Notes under the pieces: model-generated
Databases searched by the model: none
Seen by the model: the letters and a program-made list of their open reading frames with translations, nothing else
Told to the model about the DNA's origin: nothing
DNA from: Nocardioides cavernae
GTDB lineage: Bacteria > Actinomycetota > Actinomycetes > Propionibacteriales > Nocardioidaceae
DNA: 64,000 nucleotides
Assembly: GCF_016907475.1 (NCBI RefSeq)
Contig: NZ_JAFBCA010000001.1
Span: 4,030,001-4,094,000 of the forward strand
Reading direction: 5' to 3'
Position numbers and translations under genes: made by a program
Part shown: piece after piece, positions 9,190 through 18,019 of the stretch
Layout: every line of letters begins with the position of its first letter
How positions within the stretch are numbered: the first letter of the stretch is position 1

Positions 9190-9212
9190 TGTCCAGCAAA
9201 GTCACGTGGACA
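9190..9212. promoter_or_regulatory. Candidate LysR operator, TGTCCA-N11-TGGACA
   Basis: A perfect 6-bp inverted repeat with an 11-bp spacer sits in the 83-bp divergent intergenic region. The T-N11-A geometry is that of LysR-type boxes. Binding by the adjacent regulator is inferred. Confidence 0.5.
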
Positions 9213-9242
9213 CGAACGATCAGACCATCGTCTACTGGGGTC

Positions 9243-10136
9243 ATGCCTTCCACCACCCTCCACTCCGGGGCCCGCGCAGGCGCCTCCATGGCCGTCGCGT
9301 CCATGCTCTGCGTGCAGCTCGGCCTGGCCGTCTCCGTCGGGCTCATCGACGACCTCGGCGCGTCCGGGGCGGCCTGGATCCGGCTCTTCTGGGCGGGGAT
9401 CCTCCTCCTGGTCCTCGTCCGCCCCCGGCTCTCGCTCTACTCCCGCGAGGCGCTGTGGTCGGGTGCCGCGCTCGGCGTGGTCACCGCCGGGGTGACCCTG
9501 CTCTTCATGGCGGCGGTGGCGCGCCTCCCCCTCGGCACCGCCAGCGCGCTCGAGTTCCTCGGTCCGCTGACGATCGCGGTGTGGCGCAGCCGCGGTGTGG
9601 GCCGGTCCTGGGCGGCGGTGGCTGCCGTCGGCGTGCTCCTCCTGACCCAGCCGTGGACCGGCGCGGCCGACCCGGTCGGCGTCGCCTGCGCCCTGGGCGC
9701 CGCCGTGTGCTGGGCGGCGTACATCCTGCTGACCCAGCGCGTCGGCGACGCTGTCAGCGGACTGGGCGGACTGGCGATCTCGATGCCCGTCGCCGCCCTC
9801 GTCGCGACCCTGGTCGCGGGTCCGGGTGTCGTCGGACAGCTCACACCCCAGCTGCTGCTGTACGGCCTTGGCCTGGCGATCCTGCTGCCCGTCGTGCCCT
9901 TCGCCCTGGAGCTGCTCGCCCTGCGCCGGCTCACCACCGGCGCCTTCGGGACCCTGATGGCCCTCGAGCCCGCCTTCGCCCTGGTGATCGGCTTCCTCGT
10001 GCTGAGCCAGGTGCCCAACGGCATCGCCGTGGTCGGCATCCTGCTCGTCGTGGCGGCGGGCATCGGCGCCGAGCGCACCGGGGCCCGGGCGGATGCGCCC
10101 GCCCCTGTGGAGGGCGCCGGCCTGGTCTCGGCGTGA
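9243..10136 (+). CDS. EamA/RhtA-like drug/metabolite transporter family permease
   Basis: The 297-aa product shows about ten hydrophobic segments in two EamA repeats, the standard layout of DMT-superfamily exporters. Features such as [39 protein letters not shown] and the [20 protein letters not shown] second-repeat signature match RhtA-type threonine/homoserine exporters, but the substrate is not determined. It is divergent from the LysR gene and so probably regulated by it. A hairpin terminator follows at 10163-10199, shared with the convergent peptidase gene. Confidence 0.88.
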   Translation: MPSTTLHSGARAGASMAVASMLCVQLGLAVSVGLIDDLGASGAAWIRLFWAGILLLVLVRPRLSLYSREALWSGAALGVVTAGVTLLFMAAVARLPLGTASALEFLGPLTIAVWRSRGVGRSWAAVAAVGVLLLTQPWTGAADPVGVACALGAAVCWAAYILLTQRVGDAVSGLGGLAISMPVAALVATLVAGPGVVGQLTPQLLLYGLGLAILLPVVPFALELLALRRLTTGAFGTLMALEPAFALVIGFLVLSQVPNGIAVVGILLVVAAGIGAERTGARADAPAPVEGAGLVSA

Positions 10137-10162
10137 CCACCCGGGTAGCGCTGTCCGGGCAT

Positions 10163-10199
10163 GGTGAGGGCGGGCCGCACGGAGCGACCCGCCCTCACC
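10163..10199. terminator. Bidirectional hairpin between the EamA gene and the M28 peptidase gene
   Basis: Perfect 12-bp arms GGTGAGGGCGGG (10163-10174) and CCCGCCCTCACC (10188-10199) enclose a 13-nt loop between two converging genes. There is no clear T tract on either strand. Confidence 0.65.
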
Positions 10200-10214
10200 G
10201 TCCGTCGTCGTCGC

Positions 10215-11825
10215 TCAGCGGGTGCGCTCGCCCCTGATCGTGGCGAGGGTCCGCTCGGACGCACCGGTCTTGACCTGGCCCCGACCCGGGTGTCCCGGCA
10301 CGTCGTTGACGGTCGACGTGTCGTAGGCGAACGTCAGCACCGCGGTGGCGATGGCGTCGGAGTTGACGTCCAGCGCGTGCACGTTGATGTTCCCGACGAG
10401 GGTGTAGTCAGCGCGCAGCTGGTCGTAGAGGGCGACGTTCTGCCCGGCTCCGGTCAGGTTGTCGCACGGCTGGTGGTAGCACGGGTCGTACGCCGCGCCC
10501 GCCACGCCGCCGTACAGCGCCGCCTCGGCCGCCGTCTTGGGCACCTCCGCGCCGGTGAACAGGCCGCCGGCAGGGATGCCCACCGCGATGAACGGCCCGT
10601 AGTCGGAGCGACCGGAGAACTCGCTGTCCTGGGACGGCTCCCCGCGGTCGGCGTAGAACTTCTCGAAGACGTCCTCGATCTGGGCGCTGCCCTCGGGGAT
10701 GAAGCCGGGTGCCGCGGTCCCGCCGGAGTTGTCGCCGTCGTAGATGCCGAACATGTAGTTGGGCGAGGCGACCATGTCGAAGTTGAGGTAGAGCGCGATG
10801 TCCTCGGCCTGCTCCGCGCTCAGCTCCGCGACGTAGTGCTCCGACCCGAGGAGGCCCGACTCCTCGGCACCCCACCAGGCGAACCGCACGGTGTTGGTGG
10901 GCTTGACCTTGGCCATCTGGATGGCGGTCTCGAGGAGCGCGGCGCTGCCGGAGCCGTTGTCGTTGATGCCGGCACCGTCCTGGACGCTGTCGAGGTGGGC
11001 GCCGGCCATGACGGTGTTGTCGTCGTTGCCCGTGCCGGTCTCGGCCAGCACGTTGTACGCCGTGCGCGTGTCGGCGGTGTAGTCGACCGTCACCGTGACG
11101 GTGGCACCCGGGGTGCTCGCCAGGTCGGCGCCCGCCTCGAAGGTCGCGAACACTGCGGGGATCGTCAGGCCCGTGGCGTCACCGATCATGTTGAGCAGGC
11201 CGGTGCGGCCGGGCTGGCCCTCGTTCATGATCACGACAGCGGACGCCCCCGCGGCCTGCGCGTTGAGCGCCTTGACCGCGAAGCCGCAGCTGCCCCGCTG
11301 CATGAGGGCAACGGCCCCGGCAGGGAAGCCCGCGAAGTCGGAGGCCTCGCAGCCGCTCGTGTTGCTGTTGGCCGGCAGGCTCGGGTTGATGACGAGCCCG
11401 ACCGGGACGAGCGAACCCGTCGCGGTCCCCTCAGGACTCCCGGAATCGAAGGTGTTCCGAAGGAAGTCGGCCTCGTTGACGAACGTGCGCGGGTTCGGCG
11501 AGACCCTGATCAGCTTGGAGTTCTCCTCGAAGTAGTCGAACTCGAACTCCTGGACGGTGGGGTCGTAGCCGGCGGCCTCGAGCTGGTCGACGACGTAGTC
11601 GACCGACGCCCGGTAGCCGGGGCGGCCCGCGGCCCGGTCGCCGTTCTCGTCGGCGATGTCCTGGAGCGCCTCCAGGTGGTCCATCACCCCGTCCACCGTC
11701 ACGGCCTTGGTGAGCTTGCGGACCGTGTTGTTGTTCGGGTCGGCGTACGCCGGCGGGCTGGTCATGGCACCGATCAGGGCCGCTGTCGCGGCCGCGGACA
11801 CGGCCAGGTGGAACCGTCTGGGCAT
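10215..11825 (-). CDS. Secreted M28 family aminopeptidase with PA domain
   Basis: The 536-aa product begins with a Sec signal peptide (MPRRFHLAVSAAATAALIGA, cleavage likely after AYA). A protease-associated domain spans roughly residues 130-230. The M28 catalytic domain follows, with zinc ligands and catalytic acids visible in GAHLDSVQDGAGINDNGSG, WGAEESGLLGS, YLNFDM and the C-terminal CYHQPCDN. It resembles Streptomyces-type leucyl aminopeptidases that release N-terminal residues outside the cell. The SD GGAG lies a few bases before the ATG. The gene stands alone and converges on the EamA exporter. Confidence 0.92.
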   Translation of the reverse strand: MPRRFHLAVSAAATAALIGAMTSPPAYADPNNNTVRKLTKAVTVDGVMDHLEALQDIADENGDRAAGRPGYRASVDYVVDQLEAAGYDPTVQEFEFDYFEENSKLIRVSPNPRTFVNEADFLRNTFDSGSPEGTATGSLVPVGLVINPSLPANSNTSGCEASDFAGFPAGAVALMQRGSCGFAVKALNAQAAGASAVVIMNEGQPGRTGLLNMIGDATGLTIPAVFATFEAGADLASTPGATVTVTVDYTADTRTAYNVLAETGTGNDDNTVMAGAHLDSVQDGAGINDNGSGSAALLETAIQMAKVKPTNTVRFAWWGAEESGLLGSEHYVAELSAEQAEDIALYLNFDMVASPNYMFGIYDGDNSGGTAAPGFIPEGSAQIEDVFEKFYADRGEPSQDSEFSGRSDYGPFIAVGIPAGGLFTGAEVPKTAAEAALYGGVAGAAYDPCYHQPCDNLTGAGQNVALYDQLRADYTLVGNINVHALDVNSDAIATAVLTFAYDTSTVNDVPGHPGRGQVKTGASERTLATIRGERTR

Positions 11826-11965
11826 GGGGAGCTCCTACGCGCGGGGGGGATTGGATTTTCGGACCCTAGGGCGGACGGGGGCGCGGCGAGTCACCCGCTG
11901 CGGATGAGGCCGCGGTGCCCCTGTTCGTGACCTACTGGCACACCACGTACGTGCGGAGTGATGCG

Positions 11966-13321
11966 ATGGCCACCGAGGGTGAGGCACCAGCCATCGACCC
12001 GGCGGCGGTCATTCGCTCGCGACCGTACCTGTCTGCCTTGCTGATCTCGGCGGCGCTGGGCGTGCCCATCTCAGCCGTCGCCTACGGCTTCCTGGCGCTC
12101 GTCGCCGAGATCCAGGAGCTCGTGTTCGTTGACCTGCCCGACGCCGCGTTCGACGGCGGTGCGCCCGCGTGGTGGCCGGTGCCGTGGTTGGCCGTGTGTG
12201 GGTTGCTGACCGGGCTGACCATCCGGTACCTGCCCGGCACAGGCGGGCACTCCCCCGCCTTCGGCTTCCACGCGGGTGGAGGGCCGCCCGCACCCAAGGA
12301 GCTCCCCGGCGTCATCCTGGCCGCCTTCACCACCTTGAGCCTGGGAGCCGTCCTCGGACCGGAGGCACCGCTGATCGCCATCGGTGGCGGGCTCGCAGCG
12401 CTGACCGTGCAGCTCACGAAGAAGGACGCACCACCGATGGCGCTCACGGTCATGGCGTCGGCCGGCAGCTTCGCCGCGATCAGCACGCTGCTCGGGTCAC
12501 CGCTGCTCGCCGCGTTCCTGATCATGGAAGCGGCCGGCATCGGCGGCGCGACGCTGACCCTGGTGGCACTTCCGGGGCTGCTGGCGTCCGGCGTCGGGGC
12601 ACTGGTCTTCGTCGGCATGAACAGCTGGACCGGGCTCGGCAGCTTCTCACTGGCACTGACCTCCGTGCCGCCGGCCACGGACCCGACCGTCGCCACCATG
12701 TTGTGGGCGCTGCCGATCGGCGTTGCCTGTGCGCTGCTCGGCTGGCTGATCCGCTGGATCGGCCTGTCGCTGCGGCCTCTGGTGCACGTCAACCGGGTGC
12801 TGGTGACATCGGTGCTCGGCGTGGTCGTCGGTTCGACCGCGATGGTCTACCAGCTCGTCTCCGACAACAGCTTCACGCAGGTCCTGTTCTCCGGCCAGGA
12901 CGCCCTGCCCGAGCTGGTCGAGCACGCCACCACCTACTCGACCGGTGTCCTGGTCCTCCTGGCTGCCTGCAAGACCCTGGCCTACGGACTGTCGTTGAGC
13001 GCCTTCCGCGGCGGGCCGGTCTTCCCGGCGATGTTCATCGGTGCCGTCATCGGCATCGCTGTCTCCGAGCTGCCCGGAATGGCCCTGGCTCCGGCGATCG
13101 GCATGGGGATCGGCGCGATGTGCGCCGCCATGCTGCGACTGCCGCTCACCTCGACGCTCCTGGCGACGCTGCTGCTCGGCGTCGACGGCGTCTCCGTGAC
13201 CCCGCAGGTCGTGGTGGCGGTGGTCGCCGCGTTCCTGGTGACCACCATGCTTCCGGCTCCCCGTGCGGAGGCAGGAGGGACCGCGCAGGTCCCAGCGCCC
13301 GACAGGGGTGGCCAGTCCTGA
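11966..13321 (+). CDS. ClC family chloride channel/transporter
   Basis: The product is about 451 aa with 10 or more hydrophobic helices. The ClC signatures appear in divergent form: GTGGHSPAFGF in place of GSGIP, LGAVLGPEAPLIAIG (with the glutamate of the GxExP gate retained) and GGPVFPAMFIG (GxFxP). It likely moves chloride or a related anion across the cell membrane. I chose ATG 11966 (MATEGEAP) with GGAGTG upstream; an earlier in-frame start at 11915 would add 17 non-conserved residues. It is followed 23 bp later by a GntR regulator and a membrane protein gene. Confidence 0.85.
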   Translation: MATEGEAPAIDPAAVIRSRPYLSALLISAALGVPISAVAYGFLALVAEIQELVFVDLPDAAFDGGAPAWWPVPWLAVCGLLTGLTIRYLPGTGGHSPAFGFHAGGGPPAPKELPGVILAAFTTLSLGAVLGPEAPLIAIGGGLAALTVQLTKKDAPPMALTVMASAGSFAAISTLLGSPLLAAFLIMEAAGIGGATLTLVALPGLLASGVGALVFVGMNSWTGLGSFSLALTSVPPATDPTVATMLWALPIGVACALLGWLIRWIGLSLRPLVHVNRVLVTSVLGVVVGSTAMVYQLVSDNSFTQVLFSGQDALPELVEHATTYSTGVLVLLAACKTLAYGLSLSAFRGGPVFPAMFIGAVIGIAVSELPGMALAPAIGMGIGAMCAAMLRLPLTSTLLATLLLGVDGVSVTPQVVVAVVAAFLVTTMLPAPRAEAGGTAQVPAPDRGGQS

Positions 13322-13324
13322 ATA

Positions 13325-13343
13325 GTGCTAGTACGATTAGCAC
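13325..13343. promoter_or_regulatory. Palindromic operator GTGCTA-N7-TAGCAC overlapping the gntR start region
   Basis: Perfect 6-bp arms (13325-13330 and 13338-13343) flank a spacer that contains TACGAT (13332-13337), a good -10 hexamer placed 7 nt before the gntR ATG. A regulator bound here would block a leaderless promoter. Autorepression by the adjacent GntR protein is inferred from position. Confidence 0.65.
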
Positions 13344-13344
13344 C

Positions 13345-13698
13345 ATGCACTGGACGTTGGACCACTCGTCGACACAGCGACTGCAGGACCAGGTGGCTGC
13401 CTGCGTCGTCCGCGGCCTGCACACCGGGGAGCTGTCGGTCGGCGAGCAGCTGCCCCCCGCGGCCGAGCTGGCTGAAGCAATATCGGTGGATCGCAACACC
13501 GTGCTGGCTGCCTACCGACAGCTCCGCGAGGCCGGGATCCTCGAGTTCCGCCGCGGTCGCGGTGCGCGTATCGCGGCGACCGCCGAGACAGGCGACCTCG
13601 CCCCGGTCCGCCATGCCGTCCAGGCAGCCATCGACCTCGCCCGACGCTACGGACTGGACTCGTCCGACGTCATCACCCTCGTCAAGGAGCTGTCATGA
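13345..13698 (+). CDS. GntR family transcriptional regulator, YtrA subfamily
   Basis: The 117-aa product consists of a GntR winged helix (LQDQVAACVVRGLHTGELSVGEQLPPAAELAEAISVDRNTVLAAYRQLREAGILEFRRGRGARI) and a short helical tail of about 45 residues, the small size typical of the YtrA subfamily. Those regulators usually repress a nearby membrane-transport operon. The start is fixed by the ATG at 13345, since no SD is visible and a -10 lies 7 nt upstream. The stop overlaps the next gene by ATGA. Confidence 0.9.
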   Translation: MHWTLDHSSTQRLQDQVAACVVRGLHTGELSVGEQLPPAAELAEAISVDRNTVLAAYRQLREAGILEFRRGRGARIAATAETGDLAPVRHAVQAAIDLARRYGLDSSDVITLVKELS

Positions 13699-14159
13699 AC
13701 ACGACTGCCTACACCGGGCGCGCGACCAACTGGCCGAGCGTGATCATCAGCGGACTCCTGCTGGTCCCCCTGATCGGCCTGGCCGCCAGCAGCGGCTCAG
13801 TCCCAGAGACCGTTGTCGCCTTCACGGTGCTCGCGCTCGTGGGGCTCCTGGCCGAGGTGGTGACCGCGTCCGACGTCCGCGCCTCCTGCGGCCCCCACGG
13901 CGTCAACATCCACTGGGGGTTCCTCGGCTGGCCACGGGCGAAGTACTCCCTCGTCGACATCGCGAACGCCTCGGTCGTCGATGTTCCGTGGTGGGCCGTG
14001 AGCTACGGCTTCTGGTGGACCCCCGGACGGACCGTCTGCACCGTGCGGACAGGCCCGGCCCTGCGCCTCCACCTGGTCAACGGCCGCACGGTCACCGTCA
14101 CGGTTCCCGACCCGCACCGGGCGTTGGCTGCCCTCCGCATCGCCGGCAACGGCGGGTGA
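13695..14159 (+). CDS. Membrane protein with two N-terminal TM segments, partner of the GntR regulator
   Basis: The 154-aa product has two hydrophobic helices at about residues 15-33 and 38-55 and then a soluble beta-rich domain of about 90 residues (YSLVDIANASVVDVPWW, RLHLVNGRTVTVTVPDPHRALAAL) that looks like a PH-like membrane domain. The ATG overlaps the gntR stop (ATGA), so the pair is co-translated. Small YtrA-type GntR genes are often coupled to such membrane proteins, which may sense or respond to envelope stress; the function here is not known. Confidence 0.7.
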   Translation: MNTTAYTGRATNWPSVIISGLLLVPLIGLAASSGSVPETVVAFTVLALVGLLAEVVTASDVRASCGPHGVNIHWGFLGWPRAKYSLVDIANASVVDVPWWAVSYGFWWTPGRTVCTVRTGPALRLHLVNGRTVTVTVPDPHRALAALRIAGNGG

Positions 14160-14211
14160 CGACCTGACCTGCGACGCTGCGCCGCGCTCGAGGCGGCACC
14201 CCCGGAACAGC

Positions 14212-14255
14212 AACAGGGCCTGATCTGCGTCTCCGCGGATCAGGCCCTGTTCTTT
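14212..14255 (+). terminator. Intrinsic terminator after the clc-gntR-membrane protein genes
   Basis: Perfect 14-bp arms (14212-14225 and 14238-14251) with a 12-nt loop are followed by TTCTTT (14250-14255) on the plus strand. It lies between the plus-strand genes and the tRNA on the other strand, so it may serve both. Confidence 0.85.
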
Positions 14256-14256
14256 G

Positions 14257-14330
14257 TAGCGGGGGCAGGATTTGAACCTGCGACCTCTGGGTTATGAGCC
14301 CAGCGAGCTACCGAGCTGCTCCACCCCGCG
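14257..14330 (-). tRNA. Initiator tRNA-fMet (CAU)
   Basis: The 74-nt cloverleaf on the minus strand begins CGCGGGGTGGAGCAG and has the anticodon loop CTCATAA. Two initiator hallmarks are present: three consecutive G:C pairs (GGG/CCC) at the base of the anticodon stem, and a mismatched first acceptor pair (C1 opposite U72). The T-arm GCAGG-TTCAAAT-CCTGC is intact. The discriminator is A73. CCA is not encoded. This tRNA starts translation and is recognised by methionyl-tRNA formyltransferase and IF2. Confidence 0.97.
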
Positions 14331-14379
14331 TCGGTGAACAGAACATTACAGGGGTGGGGGGCGGGGCCCAAATCGGGGG

Positions 14380-17379
14380 TCAGCCGAGCTGGCGCACCGC
14401 CTGCTCGACGAGCTGGCGTCCCTCCTCCATCAGCCGGGCCCACCGCACGGTGTCGCCCTGACGCTGGGCCTCGTCGGCCTGGGCGAACTTGTCCTCCGCC
14501 TGCTGCAGCAGCTCGGAGACGTTGGCCTGTCCCCCGGGCTCCTGGGTCGGCTGCGAGCCGGGCGACTGCGACGGCTCGGTGGTCGGCTCCTCCGTCGGCG
14601 TGGGCTCCTCGGTCGGCTCCTCCGACGAGCCGGTCTCCGTCGACGGATCGGCGGTCAGCGAGTCCTCGATGGCCCCCACGAGCGTCGTGCCGATGCCGAC
14701 GCGGTTCTCGTAGGAGACGAGCACGAAGCGCAGGATCGGGAAGTTCGACTCACCGGCACGACGCGTGTAGACCGGCTGGACGTACATGAACGTGTCGCCG
14801 ATCGGCAGCGTCAGCAGGTTGCCGGGCACCCGGTCGGCGTCGCCGGTCGTGTAGGGCAGCAGCGCCTGGCTGACGTCCTCGTTGGTGGCGAACGTGTTGG
14901 CGATCTGCAGCGGGCCGCCCGAGGGCTCGTTGGGCAGCTGCAGCACCGAGACCTTGCCGTAGTCCGAGCTGGTCGCGTCGCTGTTGACCGCCATGTAGGC
15001 CGCGAGGTTGTTCTCCTTGCGCCGCGGCACGTAGACGGAGGTCAGCGACCACTTCTCGCCGTCACCGGTGTCGGTGAAGAGGCGGTACGGCGGCTGCAGG
15101 CGGGTGGTGCGCTGCGGGTCGCTCGGGACCTCCCAGCGGCTCGATCCCTCGAACCACGCCGACGCCGAGGTCTCGTGGTAGCGCTGGAACTGGAAGCGCT
15201 GGGCCTTGAAGAGGTCCTCGGGGTAGCGCAGGTGCTCCATCAGCGCGTCGGGGATTTCTTCCTTGGGCTGGACGACGTCGGGGAACACCTCCTTCCACGC
15301 CTGGAGGATCGGGTCCTCCTCGTCCCACTCGTAGAGGGTCACCGTGCCGTCGTACGCGTCGACCGTGGCCTTCACCGAGTTGCGGAGGTAGTTGATCTCG
15401 TCGGTCGGGAGCGTCTGGAAGCCGGTGTTCTCCTGCAGCGAGTCGTCGGTCATCTCCTCGAGCGACTCCCGCTGGGAGAGCGGGTACTTGTCGGTGACCG
15501 TGTAGCCGTCGAGGACCCACTGGATCTGCCCGTCCACCACGGCCGGGTAGGGGTCGGAGTCGACGGTCAGCCACGGGGCGACCTTCTCGACCATCTGGCG
15601 CGGGTTGCGGTCGTAGAGGATCTTCGAGTTCTCGTGCACCCGGCTCGACAGCAGCAGGTTGGGCTCGCTGAAGCGCACCGCGTAGAGCAGCTGGCTGAAG
15701 ATGTTGCCGATCGGGACGCCGGCAGCGCCGTCGTACGTCGTCGCGACCTCGTCGTCACTGCGGTCGCCGCGCGGCAGGTCGAACTCGACCGGTGCCCCGC
15801 CGGGCTGCTGGCCGACGATGCTGTAGGTCGGGCTCTGCTCGCCGAAGTAGACGCGCGTCTCGTAGCCGTCCTCGCCCGCGAGTCGGGTGAGCGCGTCCTC
15901 GTCGGACTCCTGGCCCTCGGCCCACTGGATGCCGGTCTGCTGGACCGAGTCGTCCTCGGGTCGCTGGTTGGCGTAGGCGGCGATCACACCGTTGCCGTGG
16001 GTGTAGGCGGTGTGGAGGTTCGACCAGTTCTGGTCACCCTCGGCGAGACCGCTCTGGTCGAGCTCCCGGACGCCCAGCACCACGGCGCGGTCCTTGCCGT
16101 CGATCTCGTAGCGGTCGACGTCGAGCACGTTGGGCACCGAGTAGTAGGCGCGGACCTGCTGCTGCTGCTCGAAGATCTCGCTGACGATCTGCGGGTCGAC
16201 GAGCGGGATCCCGTCGGTCCGGCTGTTGACCGAAGCCAGCTCGTCGCCGTCGTCGGCGATGGCCGTGCCGCCGACGTCGCGCACGTCGATCTGGTCGAGC
16301 TGGTAGGCCGCGCGCGTGGCGTCGATGTTGGCCTTGATGTAGGGACCCTCGCGGTCCGGCACGTTGGGATTGACCCGGATCGCCTGGACGAGCGTCGGGA
16401 CGATCAGGCCGAGGATGATCGCGGAGAGCGCGAACAGGGCGACGCCGACCGACGGCAACAGCCAGGTGCGCCGCCAGATGTTGGCGAGGAACAGCAGCGC
16501 GCAGACGATCGCGATGCCGGCGAGGATCTCCTTGGCGGGCAGCACGGCCTTGTCGTCGGTGTAGCCCATACCGGTGAAGATCGAGCCGGAGTTGGTGACC
16601 AGGTCGAAGCGGTCGAGCCAGTAGTCCACGGCCTTGGCCAGCACGAAGAGCGCCAGCAGCGCGGAGACCTGGATCTGCGCGGCGCTCGTGAGCCGCTCCC
16701 CGGGACGGGCGGAGAGCCGGATGCCGCCGAACAGGTAGTTCATCAGCAGGGAGGCGATGAGGCCGACGACGGCCAGAGCCATCACGAAGTCGACGATGTA
16801 GTGCCAGAACGGCAGGTCGAAGACGTAGAAGCCGACGTCCTTGTTGAAGTAGGGGTCGGTGGTGCCGAACTCCTTGCTGTGCCGCCACAGGGAGTAGCTG
16901 CGCCACTGGCCCGACGCCGACGCACCGGCGAAGAGGCCCATCACGGCGGCCGCGCCACCGATGACCCAGCCCATGCGCGGCGCGATGAGCTGGCGGTAGC
17001 GGTCCATCCCGTCGTCGGGCATCCCCGGCATGCCGGGCCACAGGACGGGCCGGTAGCGGTAGGCCATCGCCATCGCCACCGCGACGACGGCGGCCATCAG
17101 CCCGGCGAAGACGAAGAACAGCCCGATGCGGGTGAGCAGGAGCGTCGTGAAGACGTCCTGGTAGCCGACGGAGCCGAACCACAGCCGCTCGGTCCAGAAG
17201 GACGCGAAGGCGCTGAGCAACATGAAGGCGAGGACGAGGACGATGGCGGTGATGACCAGCGCGCCCGGTCGGCGTGACGCGGCCGCCGGACGCGCGCCGC
17301 CCGAGCCTCCGTTGCCGTTGGGCCGCTGGGGGCCGTCGGGTCCGGTGGGTCCGCTGGGTCGGTCGAAGGGATTGCTCAT
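14380..17379 (-). CDS. UPF0182 family membrane protein
   Basis: The 999-aa product matches the large actinobacterial UPF0182 family (Rv3193c type) in length and layout. After a Gly/Pro/Asn-rich cytoplasmic head there are about seven TM segments within residues 35-335. A large extracytoplasmic domain follows with motifs such as TYTHGNGVIAAYAN and FGEQSPTYSIVG. Residues about 890-945 are a low-complexity Glu/Pro/Thr linker, and the C-terminus is a helical coiled segment (ELLQQAEDKFAQADEAQRQGD). The function is unknown. It is the last gene of a minus-strand group with the PPA1309 protein and the PDZ protease, 4 bp downstream of the former. Confidence 0.93.
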   Translation of the reverse strand: MSNPFDRPSGPTGPDGPQRPNGNGGSGGARPAAASRRPGALVITAIVLVLAFMLLSAFASFWTERLWFGSVGYQDVFTTLLLTRIGLFFVFAGLMAAVVAVAMAMAYRYRPVLWPGMPGMPDDGMDRYRQLIAPRMGWVIGGAAAVMGLFAGASASGQWRSYSLWRHSKEFGTTDPYFNKDVGFYVFDLPFWHYIVDFVMALAVVGLIASLLMNYLFGGIRLSARPGERLTSAAQIQVSALLALFVLAKAVDYWLDRFDLVTNSGSIFTGMGYTDDKAVLPAKEILAGIAIVCALLFLANIWRRTWLLPSVGVALFALSAIILGLIVPTLVQAIRVNPNVPDREGPYIKANIDATRAAYQLDQIDVRDVGGTAIADDGDELASVNSRTDGIPLVDPQIVSEIFEQQQQVRAYYSVPNVLDVDRYEIDGKDRAVVLGVRELDQSGLAEGDQNWSNLHTAYTHGNGVIAAYANQRPEDDSVQQTGIQWAEGQESDEDALTRLAGEDGYETRVYFGEQSPTYSIVGQQPGGAPVEFDLPRGDRSDDEVATTYDGAAGVPIGNIFSQLLYAVRFSEPNLLLSSRVHENSKILYDRNPRQMVEKVAPWLTVDSDPYPAVVDGQIQWVLDGYTVTDKYPLSQRESLEEMTDDSLQENTGFQTLPTDEINYLRNSVKATVDAYDGTVTLYEWDEEDPILQAWKEVFPDVVQPKEEIPDALMEHLRYPEDLFKAQRFQFQRYHETSASAWFEGSSRWEVPSDPQRTTRLQPPYRLFTDTGDGEKWSLTSVYVPRRKENNLAAYMAVNSDATSSDYGKVSVLQLPNEPSGGPLQIANTFATNEDVSQALLPYTTGDADRVPGNLLTLPIGDTFMYVQPVYTRRAGESNFPILRFVLVSYENRVGIGTTLVGAIEDSLTADPSTETGSSEEPTEEPTPTEEPTTEPSQSPGSQPTQEPGGQANVSELLQQAEDKFAQADEAQRQGDTVRWARLMEEGRQLVEQAVRQLG

Positions 17380-17383
17380 GGCC

Positions 17384-18019
17384 TCAGGGGTTCTCGTCGG
17401 GGCGGGGCTGGGTGTCGTGCGTGAGGTCGTGGGACGGGTCGTGCAACGTCGCGTGGAGGAGGTCGAGGAGGCCGGGGACCAGCTCGGTGCCGTTGACCAC
17501 CGACTGCTCGTCGTCGTGCGCGCGCAGGCGCAGGGCGCAGTACGACGCCCCGGCGCGGGTCACGCCGGCGACCATCCGCACCTCCTGGCGATCGGGGTGC
17601 TCGCGTGCGAACAGCTCCGCCGCGGTGGGTTCGTCGGGGATCTCGTCGTCGATCTCGGGCGGGAGCACGAGCCGCTCGATGACGGCGGCGCACCCGGCGA
17701 CGCTCTCGGGCCAGGCAATGGTGTGCAGCGCGTCCTCGAGCACCTGACCGGGCGGCAGCCCGTCCTGCTCGATGGGCGTGAACGAGCCGTCGTCGCCGGG
17801 GCCGTCGATCGCCATCACGGCGGCGAGCGCGGGCTCCTGGGCCACGAGCGTCGCGGTGTCGACGAGGGCGTACAGCCGGGCCGGCTGGTCCCACCCGTCC
17901 TGGGCGACGTGGGCCTCGATCTCGAGGACCGCGGCGGCCAGGGCCGGGTCCTCGGGGAGCGCGTCGGGAGCGCCGGGCTCGGGGACGGCGCCGGCGGTCG
18001 GGTCGGTGGGGCTGGTCAT
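17384..18019 (-). CDS. PPA1309 family protein
   Basis: The 211-aa soluble product matches the uncharacterised PPA1309 family of actinobacteria, with ILEIEAHVAQDGWDQPARLYALVDT-like and HTIAWPESVAGCAAVIERLVLPPE segments. No catalytic motif is evident. The start ATG overlaps the stop of the upstream PDZ protease gene (ATGA), and only 4 bp separate its stop from the UPF0182 start, so the three proteins are made from one transcript and may work together at the membrane. Confidence 0.85.
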   Translation of the reverse strand: MTSPTDPTAGAVPEPGAPDALPEDPALAAAVLEIEAHVAQDGWDQPARLYALVDTATLVAQEPALAAVMAIDGPGDDGSFTPIEQDGLPPGQVLEDALHTIAWPESVAGCAAVIERLVLPPEIDDEIPDEPTAAELFAREHPDRQEVRMVAGVTRAGASYCALRLRAHDDEQSVVNGTELVPGLLDLLHATLHDPSHDLTHDTQPRPDENP

